A stretch of DNA of 31,054 bases from Anaerolineae bacterium (GTDB lineage: Bacteria; Chloroflexota; Anaerolineae; B4-G1; SLSP01). Shown piece after piece: positions 7,599-16,354 of the stretch. The stretch covers positions 1-31,054 of the forward strand of contig JAFGSL010000118.1 of the NCBI GenBank assembly GCA_016934645.1, in the 5' to 3' direction. The translations under genes and the position numbers were made by a program. The notes below the pieces were generated by a model. It worked only from the letters and a program-made list of their open reading frames with translations, was not told where the DNA came from and did not search any database. Each line of letters starts with the position of its first letter. Position 1 is the first letter of the stretch.

Positions 7599-10500
7599 TT
7601 ATGGGCTAACCAGGGTTAAATCGCGGACTCGCCATACCCAGTAACTGTTGTCTATGTTTAACAAAATGCAAGGACAACCCTGCTGATCGGTACCGTACCT
7701 TGTGATGACTTGAGCCTCCTTGCCCACATATTGTTCCATTCTATCATCCCAATTCATATCCCCATTGACTGGACGGTGCCGCCCTAAGGTGACTTTAGTA
7801 CCTCCATCGATTGGACCATAACTGATATTCCCAGCGTTCATCCCGCACATCTGGGGAATGGGGTCGGCTTTTTTCACTGTGAGGCTATAGGGGCCTGTCT
7901 CGCTTTCATAAACGTCGCGCGCGACAAGGATATACGTTCCTGTTATGGGCATCCAGTAGTGGAGCGAGAGTTGTCCGGCAGAATCCTGGCCGGCGTGGCG
8001 TCGTTGTAGGGTACCGTTAGGGTCATACAATTCTATCTGAGGCGCAAAAGCATCACTTGACATTGTAAGCTCTATCGCGTCGCCAGCATTGCCAGAAAAA
8101 GTCCAATCCTCGCCTAAGAGATCACCAACAGTACTACTTATGGCAACGCCATAAGTCATTGGACTCACGGCAGTGATTTCGGTCACCGATAACGTATATA
8201 TGCCTTCGCCTTTGGGGATCAGCCAATACGTACCCGACGCCGGGAGCGTAAGTGCGGCAATAACTGTGGTCGCCTCGGGGTCGCTATTGACGACCTTTGT
8301 TCCATCAGGTAAGATCAGCGTGAATTCGATGTCAGGAGCGCTGAGAGATTTGTCGAGCGCGATCCTGACGGTTTTGCTAATCTGACCCTCGAAAGTCCAG
8401 AAAACGTCATCTTTGAACTCCCGCGTGAGCATTTCTCCAAAGGGAATACGTTCTGGAAACACTTCTTCTAGTAATAATGTATAGTCTCCCAAAAGTCCGC
8501 CGAAACCTTGCACCGCAATGACATAGGGACCCGCTTGAGGCAAGATGAGACTGGCGATGCGGGCATGACTCTCTGCTTCACTATGATCGTCCATAGCGAT
8601 TTCTCTTCCATCTGGGCCTAATAAACGCAGATAAAAACCGAGATCGGTGCTCTCCACATTCATTGTGATTCTAATCATTTGCCCGGCTCGTCCTTGAAAG
8701 GTCCAGAACCTGCTTGCTTCGAGATCCCGTGTAACCGGTTTGTCAAAAGTAACGGGTTCTGGCAACACCTCTTCCAGCGATAAAGTGTAACGCCCGTCCA
8801 GGTTCCGCGTCTCAATTACATAGGTACCCTCTTGAGGCAAGAGCATGTCAGGGATCCGCACGCTGGCCTCATCGCTCTCATCCTCACTAGCGCTGGCGAT
8901 TATGTTTCCGCTTGGCGCTGATAGACGTAGTTGAGGAGCAAGAGCGGCGCTCTCCGCGTTCATCGTGATGCTGATGATCTGCCCGGTTTGTCCCTCAAAG
9001 GCCCAGAAAGCGTTCCCTGCAAGATCTCGCGTGACCGGTTCGCCAAAAGTTATTGCTTCTGGCAACATTTCCTTTAATGCTAATGTGTAACGTCCGGAGA
9101 CTCTATTGAGATCTTGTGTATCAATGAAATAGATTCCCTCTTGAGGCAACATGACGCCGGCGATGTGCGCGTTGTATCCATCGCTGCTATCGTTATCTAT
9201 CGCGAGCACATTCCCCTCCGGATCTAACAAAGACAAATAGGGACTGATCATATCGCCGCTCTCTATATCCATTGTGATCTCGACTATTTGTCCGGTTTGC
9301 CCTGTAAAGGTCCAGATGATATTCTCTGCAAAGTCAAGCGTAGCCGATTCGCCAGGGGAAATTGGTTTCGGAGACACTTTTTCCAAGGATAATGTGTAAG
9401 CTCCAGAAGGTTGATAAGAAGACTGCGTAGCGACGACAACATAGGGTCCATCTGTTGGCAAAACAACGGCCGCAATTTGTGCAGTAAGGTTCCCGTCACT
9501 GTTGTAACCCACAGCCACGACCTTCCCCTCTTGATCTAGCAGGCGCAGGTAAGGGGCGCTCTCTTCGCTCAGCGTATCCATTGTGATTCTGATCATCTGT
9601 TTAGCTTGCCCTTGAAAAGTCCAAAGGATGTCTTCCGCAAGATCCCGCGTGACCGGTTCGCCAAAAGTAATCCATTCTGCGCCTCCCAAGGATAACGTGT
9701 AACTCCCAGAACGCCTACCATGATAATCCCGCGTTTCGATGCTATAGGTTCCATCGTGAGGGAGGATAAAACCGGCGATCCGCGCATTATAATTTCCCCC
9801 ACTATCGTCGTCTTCGGCGATCACATTCCCACTCGAATCTGATAAGCGCAAGTAGGGGTCAAATTCGTAGTAGTTCATCGCGTTCATTGCAATCTTGATC
9901 ATCTGTCCGGCTTGCCCTTCGAAGGCCCAGAATATGTTCTTGGCAAGATCGCCAGGAACGGATTCGCCAAAGTTGATGAGTTTTGCTCCTTCCAATCGTA
10001 GGGTGTAACGCCCCAAACTCCCGCCAAATCCCCCCGCGGCAACAACATAGGTCCCGTCTTGAGACAGTCGAATATCGGAGATCCATGCATCGAGTCCCCC
10101 ACCACTGTCATCATCCTTAGCAAGGATACTCCCATCCGGGCTTAACAGCCGCAAATAGGGATCAAAATCGGCGCTTTCTGCGTTCATAGCGATTTGGATC
10201 GCCTGCCCAATGTGGCCTTCAAAGACCCAGAATGTCTCGCCTTCGAGATCTCGGGTGACTGATTCGCCAAGAGTGATTTGTTCTGGCGACACTTTTTCCA
10301 GTAACAGTGTGTAATGTGCCAAACTCTGACGTCGGTCTTGCAGTTCAATGACATAGGCGCCGTCTTGAGGTAGAATAACCCCGTCAATCTGCGTATTACC
10401 ACTATCGTCATCTTCGGCAATCACGTTCCCATACGGCCCCAACAAACGCAAGTGGGGAGTGAGATTATCGCGCTCTGCCCCCCGTGCAATGTTGATTACT

Positions 10501-13500
10501 TCTCCTGTTTGCCCTTCAAAAGTCCAATAAACAACTTCGCCGGTTTCTATTTCACCTTCTACTTTCTGATCAAACGCGATTTTTTCTGCGAGATGCGCGA
10601 CATAATGGCAGCTTGGCGCGACGACCTCTTTTAGTGTATCTATTGCACTACCCTGGCAGATTTCAAGATTGAGCGCCAAGTCTTCAGTTTCACCGGCCAA
10701 CGCCACGGCAGCCTCACAGGCCGACAGCGCTTGTTGGGATACGTGTGTGTCCGATAAGCCTTTGCACACTCTGTAGTAGAACATGGCCAGGTCTGCTTGC
10801 GGGTTGATCACGAAGTGTGAGTCTCGCTCAACAGCGCGGTCCAACGCAAATAAAGCTTCATTGTATCTCTCTTCGTCAATTGCCTTGCGCGCCTGAGCAA
10901 GTGATTCCCCTGCCTTCACCGCTGTCCCTAAATACACAATCCGGTTCGGTGCGAGGCGCTGGATCTGGCGCAGATATTCCTCGGCTGTGTCAAAATCATA
11001 GCGCAAGAAATGCTCGCGCGCGGCGGCGAAAAGCACACGGATCACCTCTTCCTGCGCCTCTGCCATTGGCGCCTCAGAGTGTTCGTTGGCCTCCGCGAGA
11101 AGTGTTAGCGCCTGTGTCATTTTTAGCTGGCGCACAGCCCATGCTCCTTCAGCCATTCCTTCAGCGATCATGGACTCAATGACGGTGGGATGAATGGGAA
11201 AAGTTGCACAGGTTCGCGTATAAGATTGATCCTCTCCCGAATGAGCCGTATTCCACTCATCCCAGGTCAGGTTACGGCCAGCTAATGCACACGCAGTTTC
11301 CTTCCATGTAGATGGCGTAATATCCCATAGCGTCGCTTCCTTTATACCGGCTGCCAGCAAGGTCTGGTCGTCCTTACTGAAGGTCAAATCCTGAATCTGT
11401 TCATAGCCAACGGACCACGATCCTCTAGCTTCGCTCGAATCAATATCCCACAGCATCAAGGTGTGGTCGGAACTGGCTATCGCCAGCGTCTTGCCATCTG
11501 AACTGAAGACCATGTTTTGTATAATACCTTCACGATAAAGCGGCAACTTTTTCTGAAGTGTCCCGGTGCCAACATCCCAAGACATCACGACGCGATCTTC
11601 GCCGGCAGAAATCAGGGATCCGCCGTCTGGAGTGAACGCCAGGCTGGTGACTGCCTGTGTATGTTTTTTGAGTATGCCAGGACGTGGGGGAGAGGCGGCT
11701 AAATCCCAGAGTATAATCTCGCCATTTTCATCGGCCGATGCAAGCGCCTTGTCATCCGGGCTAAACAGGACGTGCAGTATAGCGCCTTCGTGCCCCGTCA
11801 ACACCTGGGACGACGGAATGCTCGTCAAATTCCACAGCGTGAGACTGGCGTTGGCGCCGGCTATCGCCAACCTTGTGCCATCCCGACTCAAGGCCAAATC
11901 GCTGATCGGCTCAGAGTGTTCTACAGGCAATTGTCGTATTTCCTGCAAGCTGTCGGTATCCCATAGATGGATGGTCTGAGTTGTATCATTATGGCCGGCG
12001 GCAGCCAACGTTCGCCCATCTGCGCTAAGCGCTGCGCTGCTAATTTCAAGATTTGAGGGGAATTGACCGGTTTGCTTGCCAGTATGTGGATCCCATATCG
12101 TGATCGAATGATCCTCACCTAACGACACTGCTACCCTGTGATCTGAACCGAGCAATGTTTTCCAACCAAAAACACTATTTGAGGTAGGAATGGAAAACCG
12201 ACTTAACATAAGCGCCGCAGGCATTGCTGTAGGCATGGCAGAAAACGCATCCATATCCCACAAAGAGACTTTGCCATTCTGGTCATTTTCAATAGACACT
12301 AATATTTTTCCGTCACAGCTGAAGACAATATCGGCTACACCTCCAGTTCGCACAAAAGGTGCGTGAATGGGAAGACGCGTTTTTACGTCCCACAAAATAA
12401 TATTGGCATCTTTACTGCTTGAAGCCAGCAAGCGACCATCGGGGCTGAAAATGACCGACCAAACCTCATCAGTGTGTGCAATCATGGGAGAACCCATGAC
12501 TTCCTTGCCGGTTGCGACATTCCACAGCCTGACCGTGCCATCGTCGCCGGCTGAAGCCAGGAGTTGCCCATCTGGGCTGAAGGTCACATCGTTCACCCCC
12601 ATTTTGTGTCCCCGCAGTATGCGTCTGGTTGGGTTAGGGGACGATGACAGATCCCAGAGGGCGATATCGCCGTTCTCGCCGGATGTGGCTAACATCTGAC
12701 CATCAAGGCTGAAATCCACGCCCAAAACGCCATTTGTATGCGCAGTGAGGAATGTGGGGGCAGGATTAGGTATGGAAAGATCCCAAAGTCGCGCCGCACC
12801 ATCCTGATGCACAGAAACGAGATACTGCCCATCGGAACTAAAATCTATTTGCCACACGGCGCTGAGTTGGTCAGCGAGTATCTGGGGGATAGGCTCTTCC
12901 TCTGTAATATCCCACAAACGAATAGCATATTGTTTTTGTTCAGGATAGTTTATATCTCCTGTAGCCGCAGCTAAAGTCTGGTTATCGGGACTAAAGGCTA
13001 AATCCTGTATCGGTTGATCATAGTTAATATATAAACGATGGGTGGGGCTATCTCCCAATTGGTTGCCCCGTATTTTCCACAGCGTGATGGAGCTATCATT
13101 GCTGCCTATAGCTATGGTTTTACCATCAGGACTGATCGCGACGCGATTTAGAGGTAAAGCCTGATCTGCCCGGAATTCATGGGGAATAACAGGCGCCGCA
13201 GATGCGTGCGCATAAGCATAAACTATTCCTGTAAGCAATGCATCATGGGCCTGCGGCATATCCTCAGAGAATCGAAGCGCTTCCAGGCTCAATAGCAATG
13301 TTCTTGTATATTCTTTATCAGCATTGAGATTAGCCTGTACGAGCAATTTGCTGGCAATGGCTTCCCCTTCCGCTTTCTCCGCTATTATTCTGTTCGCTTC
13401 CGCCGTTGCCTCAGCGGTTCTGGCGTCATTTTCAGCCGCTTTGGCTTTATCTAAAGCCGCTATTGCTTGTGACTGCGAAACAACCGCCCATGCCGTAGCG

Positions 13501-15002
13501 CCTATTGCCAACAACAGCACAATTGATAACGCGATGACCAACACACGCAGGCGCTTGTTGGCCTTTATTTGCTCACCTGCTCTTTTCTTTTCTTCTTCCG
13601 CCCGGATCGTGAGTTCCTGTCTTTTTTCCACCTCACGACCGGCGTTCAGGAAATCCTTCACCAGGTCCACATCCGCGTCTGGATCTTGATAGGCTTCAAC
13701 CAGACGCTGACCCATGTAGAGCATGACCTCGGGAGCGCCAGTATTTTCCCATTCCAGAGCCGCCTGGATGAGCGGGTGATGATCTCGCCAGTCCGCGTTG
13801 GCCTGCAAAATGGGCGCGACCATACGGTCGTGGGTCAGTTCATACCATTGGCTGCCGCCTCGGGATTCAGCGCGCAGGAGGTACAAATCCTCCAACCGCG
13901 CGACGATCGCATTGTCCAGCCCGGCAGTGGTATGGGTGTCTTGATAGATCAAGGCGCGCGTTTGCGCCCTGGTGATCAGTTGGTTCTCGAACCAATCGCG
14001 CAGTTCAAACTGTCCGGCGTTGTCTTTCGTAATGGCGGCGAGGGCTTGTTCGTAAAACTGGATCAAGGCTTCGTCGACGAAGTACGCCAGGTCCTTGCCG
14101 CCGGCCAAACGGCGCAAATCGTCTGCGGTGATTTCGGCGCCAGGTTGATCTTTCAGGTTTTCCCAGAGTTGGTAGCACACGACCTGTAATTGTACCGGCT
14201 TGATGTACTGCCCCACGATGAACCCTGACCCGGATTTATCGCGGGTTTGGCGCAGATTGTCGACCAGTTCTTCAGCCACGCCTTTGGCGAAAGGACGTAG
14301 TTCCTCTACCGGAGTTTTGACGGCCTGGAGCGCGGCATCGAAATCCATGCGCTCCATATAGAAACGCGCCCGCAGACGACTTGGTAACAGATGGGCATAG
14401 GGTTCGAGACCGGAGACGTAGTCCTCGCGCATCGATAGAATCACCCACAAGTACTCGTCATCCTCCATCGCTTCGCGAAGCTGATTGAAGAAACCTTCCC
14501 GTTCTTCCCAACGTTGCAGATTCGTGATAAGGATTTCCTCGAATTGGTCGATAATGAGCGCCCGAGGTTGCACATCGAAATCATCGACGTCGTGGGCTTC
14601 TTCGTCTTCCGCTGCCGTATCGGTGAGTTCGTAGTGCTGCAAGAAATCTTTGAGCGTCGTATGGGGACTGGGCGGTGGCGCGGTGGTCGCGCCGTTTTGG
14701 TTCAGGCTGAGCAGAAGATTGTGGATGAAAACGTTGTCCACTTCGACATCGGCCTGTAGAGCGCCGATCACGCGGCCCACAGGCAACACTTCGAACCCCT
14801 TGGCTTCCAAACCCGGGATGAGCCGGGTATTGATTAACGAACTCTTGCCACCTCCAGATTGCGCGTACAGTAACACGAGCCTTTCGGAGATAACCAGCGA
14901 CAGCAAATTCCGCGCCTCACGCTCCCGGCCATAAAATTTATCGGCTTCATCCCGCTTGAAAGCGCGAGGTCCAACGTAGGGATTTGGGCTTTGGTGAATC
15001 AT
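7599..15002 (-). CDS. Giant transmembrane STAND NTPase with 14 WD40 and 9 PPC-type repeats
   Basis: A 2467-residue protein. Residues 1-400 form an nSTAND-type P-loop NTPase beginning NPYVGPRAF, with Walker A QSGGGKSS (48-55), Walker B LIIDQFEE (149-156) and the LSMREDY sensor strand. A coiled coil (about 455-485), one membrane segment (about 484-508) and another coiled coil (510-560) follow. Fourteen WD40 blades (about 620-1240), a TPR-like helical part (about 1290-1440), nine PPC-like beta repeats of about 100 residues (about 1475-2380) and a roughly 90-residue Cys-containing small barrel ending WVWRVRDL complete it. The start ATG at 15002 overlaps the TGA of the upstream SIR2 gene (ATGA) behind AAGGGGG, implying translational coupling; an upstream in-frame ATG at 15029 is less likely. 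STAND proteins are switches that oligomerise on sensing a ligand; here the role in a conflict system is inferred from neighbours. Confidence 0.93.
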   Translation of the reverse strand: MIHQSPNPYVGPRAFKRDEADKFYGREREARNLLSLVISERLVLLYAQSGGGKSSLINTRLIPGLEAKGFEVLPVGRVIGALQADVEVDNVFIHNLLLSLNQNGATTAPPPSPHTTLKDFLQHYELTDTAAEDEEAHDVDDFDVQPRALIIDQFEEILITNLQRWEEREGFFNQLREAMEDDEYLWVILSMREDYVSGLEPYAHLLPSRLRARFYMERMDFDAALQAVKTPVEELRPFAKGVAEELVDNLRQTRDKSGSGFIVGQYIKPVQLQVVCYQLWENLKDQPGAEITADDLRRLAGGKDLAYFVDEALIQFYEQALAAITKDNAGQFELRDWFENQLITRAQTRALIYQDTHTTAGLDNAIVARLEDLYLLRAESRGGSQWYELTHDRMVAPILQANADWRDHHPLIQAALEWENTGAPEVMLYMGQRLVEAYQDPDADVDLVKDFLNAGREVEKRQELTIRAEEEKKRAGEQIKANKRLRVLVIALSIVLLLAIGATAWAVVSQSQAIAALDKAKAAENDARTAEATAEANRIIAEKAEGEAIASKLLVQANLNADKEYTRTLLLSLEALRFSEDMPQAHDALLTGIVYAYAHASAAPVIPHEFRADQALPLNRVAISPDGKTIAIGSNDSSITLWKIRGNQLGDSPTHRLYINYDQPIQDLAFSPDNQTLAAATGDINYPEQKQYAIRLWDITEEEPIPQILADQLSAVWQIDFSSDGQYLVSVHQDGAARLWDLSIPNPAPTFLTAHTNGVLGVDFSLDGQMLATSGENGDIALWDLSSSPNPTRRILRGHKMGVNDVTFSPDGQLLASAGDDGTVRLWNVATGKEVMGSPMIAHTDEVWSVIFSPDGRLLASSSKDANIILWDVKTRLPIHAPFVRTGGVADIVFSCDGKILVSIENDQNGKVSLWDMDAFSAMPTAMPAALMLSRFSIPTSNSVFGWKTLLGSDHRVAVSLGEDHSITIWDPHTGKQTGQFPSNLEISSAALSADGRTLAAAGHNDTTQTIHLWDTDSLQEIRQLPVEHSEPISDLALSRDGTRLAIAGANASLTLWNLTSIPSSQVLTGHEGAILHVLFSPDDKALASADENGEIILWDLAASPPRPGILKKHTQAVTSLAFTPDGGSLISAGEDRVVMSWDVGTGTLQKKLPLYREGIIQNMVFSSDGKTLAIASSDHTLMLWDIDSSEARGSWSVGYEQIQDLTFSKDDQTLLAAGIKEATLWDITPSTWKETACALAGRNLTWDEWNTAHSGEDQSYTRTCATFPIHPTVIESMIAEGMAEGAWAVRQLKMTQALTLLAEANEHSEAPMAEAQEEVIRVLFAAAREHFLRYDFDTAEEYLRQIQRLAPNRIVYLGTAVKAGESLAQARKAIDEERYNEALFALDRAVERDSHFVINPQADLAMFYYRVCKGLSDTHVSQQALSACEAAVALAGETEDLALNLEICQGSAIDTLKEVVAPSCHYVAHLAEKIAFDQKVEGEIETGEVVYWTFEGQTGEVINIARGAERDNLTPHLRLLGPYGNVIAEDDDSGNTQIDGVILPQDGAYVIELQDRRQSLAHYTLLLEKVSPEQITLGESVTRDLEGETFWVFEGHIGQAIQIAMNAESADFDPYLRLLSPDGSILAKDDDSGGGLDAWISDIRLSQDGTYVVAAGGFGGSLGRYTLRLEGAKLINFGESVPGDLAKNIFWAFEGQAGQMIKIAMNAMNYYEFDPYLRLSDSSGNVIAEDDDSGGNYNARIAGFILPHDGTYSIETRDYHGRRSGSYTLSLGGAEWITFGEPVTRDLAEDILWTFQGQAKQMIRITMDTLSEESAPYLRLLDQEGKVVAVGYNSDGNLTAQIAAVVLPTDGPYVVVATQSSYQPSGAYTLSLEKVSPKPISPGESATLDFAENIIWTFTGQTGQIVEITMDIESGDMISPYLSLLDPEGNVLAIDNDSSDGYNAHIAGVMLPQEGIYFIDTQDLNRVSGRYTLALKEMLPEAITFGEPVTRDLAGNAFWAFEGQTGQIISITMNAESAALAPQLRLSAPSGNIIASASEDESDEASVRIPDMLLPQEGTYVIETRNLDGRYTLSLEEVLPEPVTFDKPVTRDLEASRFWTFQGRAGQMIRITMNVESTDLGFYLRLLGPDGREIAMDDHSEAESHARIASLILPQAGPYVIAVQGFGGLLGDYTLLLEEVFPERIPFGEMLTREFKDDVFWTFEGQISKTVRIALDKSLSAPDIEFTLILPDGTKVVNSDPEATTVIAALTLPASGTYWLIPKGEGIYTLSVTEITAVSPMTYGVAISSTVGDLLGEDWTFSGNAGDAIELTMSSDAFAPQIELYDPNGTLQRRHAGQDSAGQLSLHYWMPITGTYILVARDVYESETGPYSLTVKKADPIPQMCGMNAGNISYGPIDGGTKVTLGRHRPVNGDMNWDDRMEQYVGKEAQVITRYGTDQQGCPCILLNIDNSYWVWRVRDLTLVSP
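7870..10592 (-). repeat. Nine tandem PPC-like beta-sandwich repeats (protein level)
   Basis: Each unit is about 100 codons and follows the pattern GE.VTRDL....WTFEGQ.GQ...I.MNAES....PYLRLL.P.G..IA.DDDSG......I..ILPQ.GTYVIE......G.YTLSLE. Units 1-7 are well conserved; units 8 and 9 diverge. The DDDSG acidic loop, seen in units 1-3, resembles Ca2+-binding loops of pre-peptidase C-terminal domains and decays in later units (e.g. GYNSD, SASED). Confidence 0.85.
11310..13150 (-). repeat. Fourteen WD40 repeats (protein level)
   Basis: Fourteen units end in L/W-D/N variants of the WD motif (LWKI, LWDI, LWDL, LWDL, LWNV, LWDV, LWDM, IWDP, LWDT, LWNL, LWDL, SWDV, LWDI, LWDI), most with a preceding FSPDG. 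The count fits two seven-bladed propellers. Unit 8 is the most degenerate and lies at the boundary between the two sets. Confidence 0.88.
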
Positions 15003-16198
15003 TCTTGCCCCCTTCTCCATTCGTCCCATTTGTTACACATTTTTCTGATAAAGCCACAAGTTGTGCCCCACTCCACAATGAATTTTTCGGGCTTAAAGTA
15101 TTCTTTCAGGTATTCGCGCATCGCGTGGTCATCAGGCAGCTCGCTCTGTTCGTCAGGATCAAGTTGCGCAGCCAACGCAGCAGCAAAAAAGTCATCCAGG
15201 TTTGCCATTGCCAGTCTTCGTTCGACCGGATCGAGTTGAATAGCCAGGCTGTATTTGCGCAAACTGCCGGGTTTGGTTTTGATCAAACCACGAAAAACGA
15301 CCCTGAAATCCCAATCGTGCAGTCTGTACCCTAACAGGATTATGGATGAACTGCTCAGAGCTTCGGACAAAAGCAGCGGGATGAGGGGGGCGTTTACTTC
15401 TCTGCGCTCATCCAGGACGCGGACCAGGAAATTCAAGTAATCGTCTTCGCTAATAATCAACGATTCGGGATACTGCTCGAACCCGTGGAGATGGTAAACC
15501 AGAGGAGATTGCGGTGTGGGGATAAAGTCGGGATCGGCGCGATGTTCAGGCATAATGTTCATTGGTTCGCCAAAGAGAAAGCAGATTTGTGTGCGGGGCG
15601 TTTTCTTTTCCGCGTGCAGGGCGCGTTCGAGAAAATCATGATGGCTGGTAGTTATATAGATCGGCAAAGGAAGCTGCGCCAGAAGCCGCAGTGGATCTTC
15701 GTAGGCGTCCGTGAACCGGGGATAATCCAATTGAAAGGCAATGTCGGAAAAACTCAATGTGCCAAGTTCAGCTCTCAATCCGGGAACAAGGTCTTGCATC
15801 ATCTCGTCCTCTTCGGCCAAATCGAGCAAGTATGTTTTCAAGAAGTTGAGATACCTTCTTTTGGCCTGCGCATCGTCAAGGCTTATGATACGATTATAGA
15901 CGGCGACGCGGGCCAGGTGCTGTTTGTCGGGCAGGGGATACTTGATTTCCGCGGCCCATTCCTCTGCCAGTTCTTCCTGGATGTTCAATACGGCAGCATG
16001 GAGGTCTATTTTCTCTTGCGAAATTCCAACATTGTAATCATAATCAATGTCAAAGATACGATCGTTTCTGACCGAATTGCTGATAATGGGGATTACCTCC
16101 CCATTTTTGATGCGCAAAACGAAGTCTTGCCAGAAACTATCCTGGACATCTTCCCTATTCCTTTGCCTCCTCAATCTGGCGGCTCGTCGTCCTTCCAT
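14999..16198 (-). CDS. SIR2-like (SIR2_2 type) protein
   Basis: A 399-residue protein of the SIR2-like superfamily used as an NAD-consuming or NAD-binding effector in bacterial conflict systems. Seen: a Rossmann opening strand VIPIIS (35-40), ITTSHHDFLERAL (about 182-194), the family motif LVYHLHG with H238, the SEDDYLNFL helix (250-258) and LLGYRLHDWDF (288-298). The usual GAG of strand 1 is SNS, and the Asn of the usual TTNYD is Ser, so NADase activity is doubtful. ATG at 16198 is preferred over TTG at 16237 because GGAGG (16207-16211) lies eight bases before it. It is the middle gene of the module and overlaps the STAND gene by ATGA, so the two proteins are probably made in fixed ratio and interact. 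Confidence 0.85.
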   Translation of the reverse strand: MEGRRAARLRRQRNREDVQDSFWQDFVLRIKNGEVIPIISNSVRNDRIFDIDYDYNVGISQEKIDLHAAVLNIQEELAEEWAAEIKYPLPDKQHLARVAVYNRIISLDDAQAKRRYLNFLKTYLLDLAEEDEMMQDLVPGLRAELGTLSFSDIAFQLDYPRFTDAYEDPLRLLAQLPLPIYITTSHHDFLERALHAEKKTPRTQICFLFGEPMNIMPEHRADPDFIPTPQSPLVYHLHGFEQYPESLIISEDDYLNFLVRVLDERREVNAPLIPLLLSEALSSSSIILLGYRLHDWDFRVVFRGLIKTKPGSLRKYSLAIQLDPVERRLAMANLDDFFAAALAAQLDPDEQSELPDDHAMREYLKEYFKPEKFIVEWGTTCGFIRKMCNKWDEWRRGQE

Positions 16199-16238
16199 AC
16201 CCTGGTCCTCCGGTAACGCTGTTAAGAAAAATGACAAG

Positions 16239-16332
16239 GACTACAAAAGTCTCAGCACGTACTGTGTCTTGCAGACTACATATTCGGCGCAGCTATTTGC
16301 TTGACCAGACGCCTCGTGAGACTTTTGTAGTC
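16239..16332. repeat. 16-bp inverted repeat between CHAT-FGE and SIR2 genes
   Basis: GACTACAAAAGTCTCA (16239-16254) and TGAGACTTTTGTAGTC (16317-16332) are perfect inverted copies with a 62-base spacer; a third partial copy AGACTACA is at 16273-16280. On the minus strand it lies between the CHAT-FGE stop and the SIR2 ribosome binding site. There is no T run, so it is more likely an mRNA processing or stability structure, or a mobile-element trace, than a terminator. Confidence 0.7.
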
Positions 16333-16354
16333 TGGCTCCTGCTCATTGTGTGAT

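Noticed and set aside
7500..7619. Short plus-strand frame ending LRQQRAPSSEELARLWANQG
   Set aside because: It looks coding-like but has no start, overlaps the end of the STAND gene, and other frames are also open in this GC-rich stretch.
16199..16237. TTG start of the SIR2-like protein at 16237
   Set aside because: The GGAGG at 16207-16211 points to ATG 16198, and the TTG would overlap the inverted repeat region.
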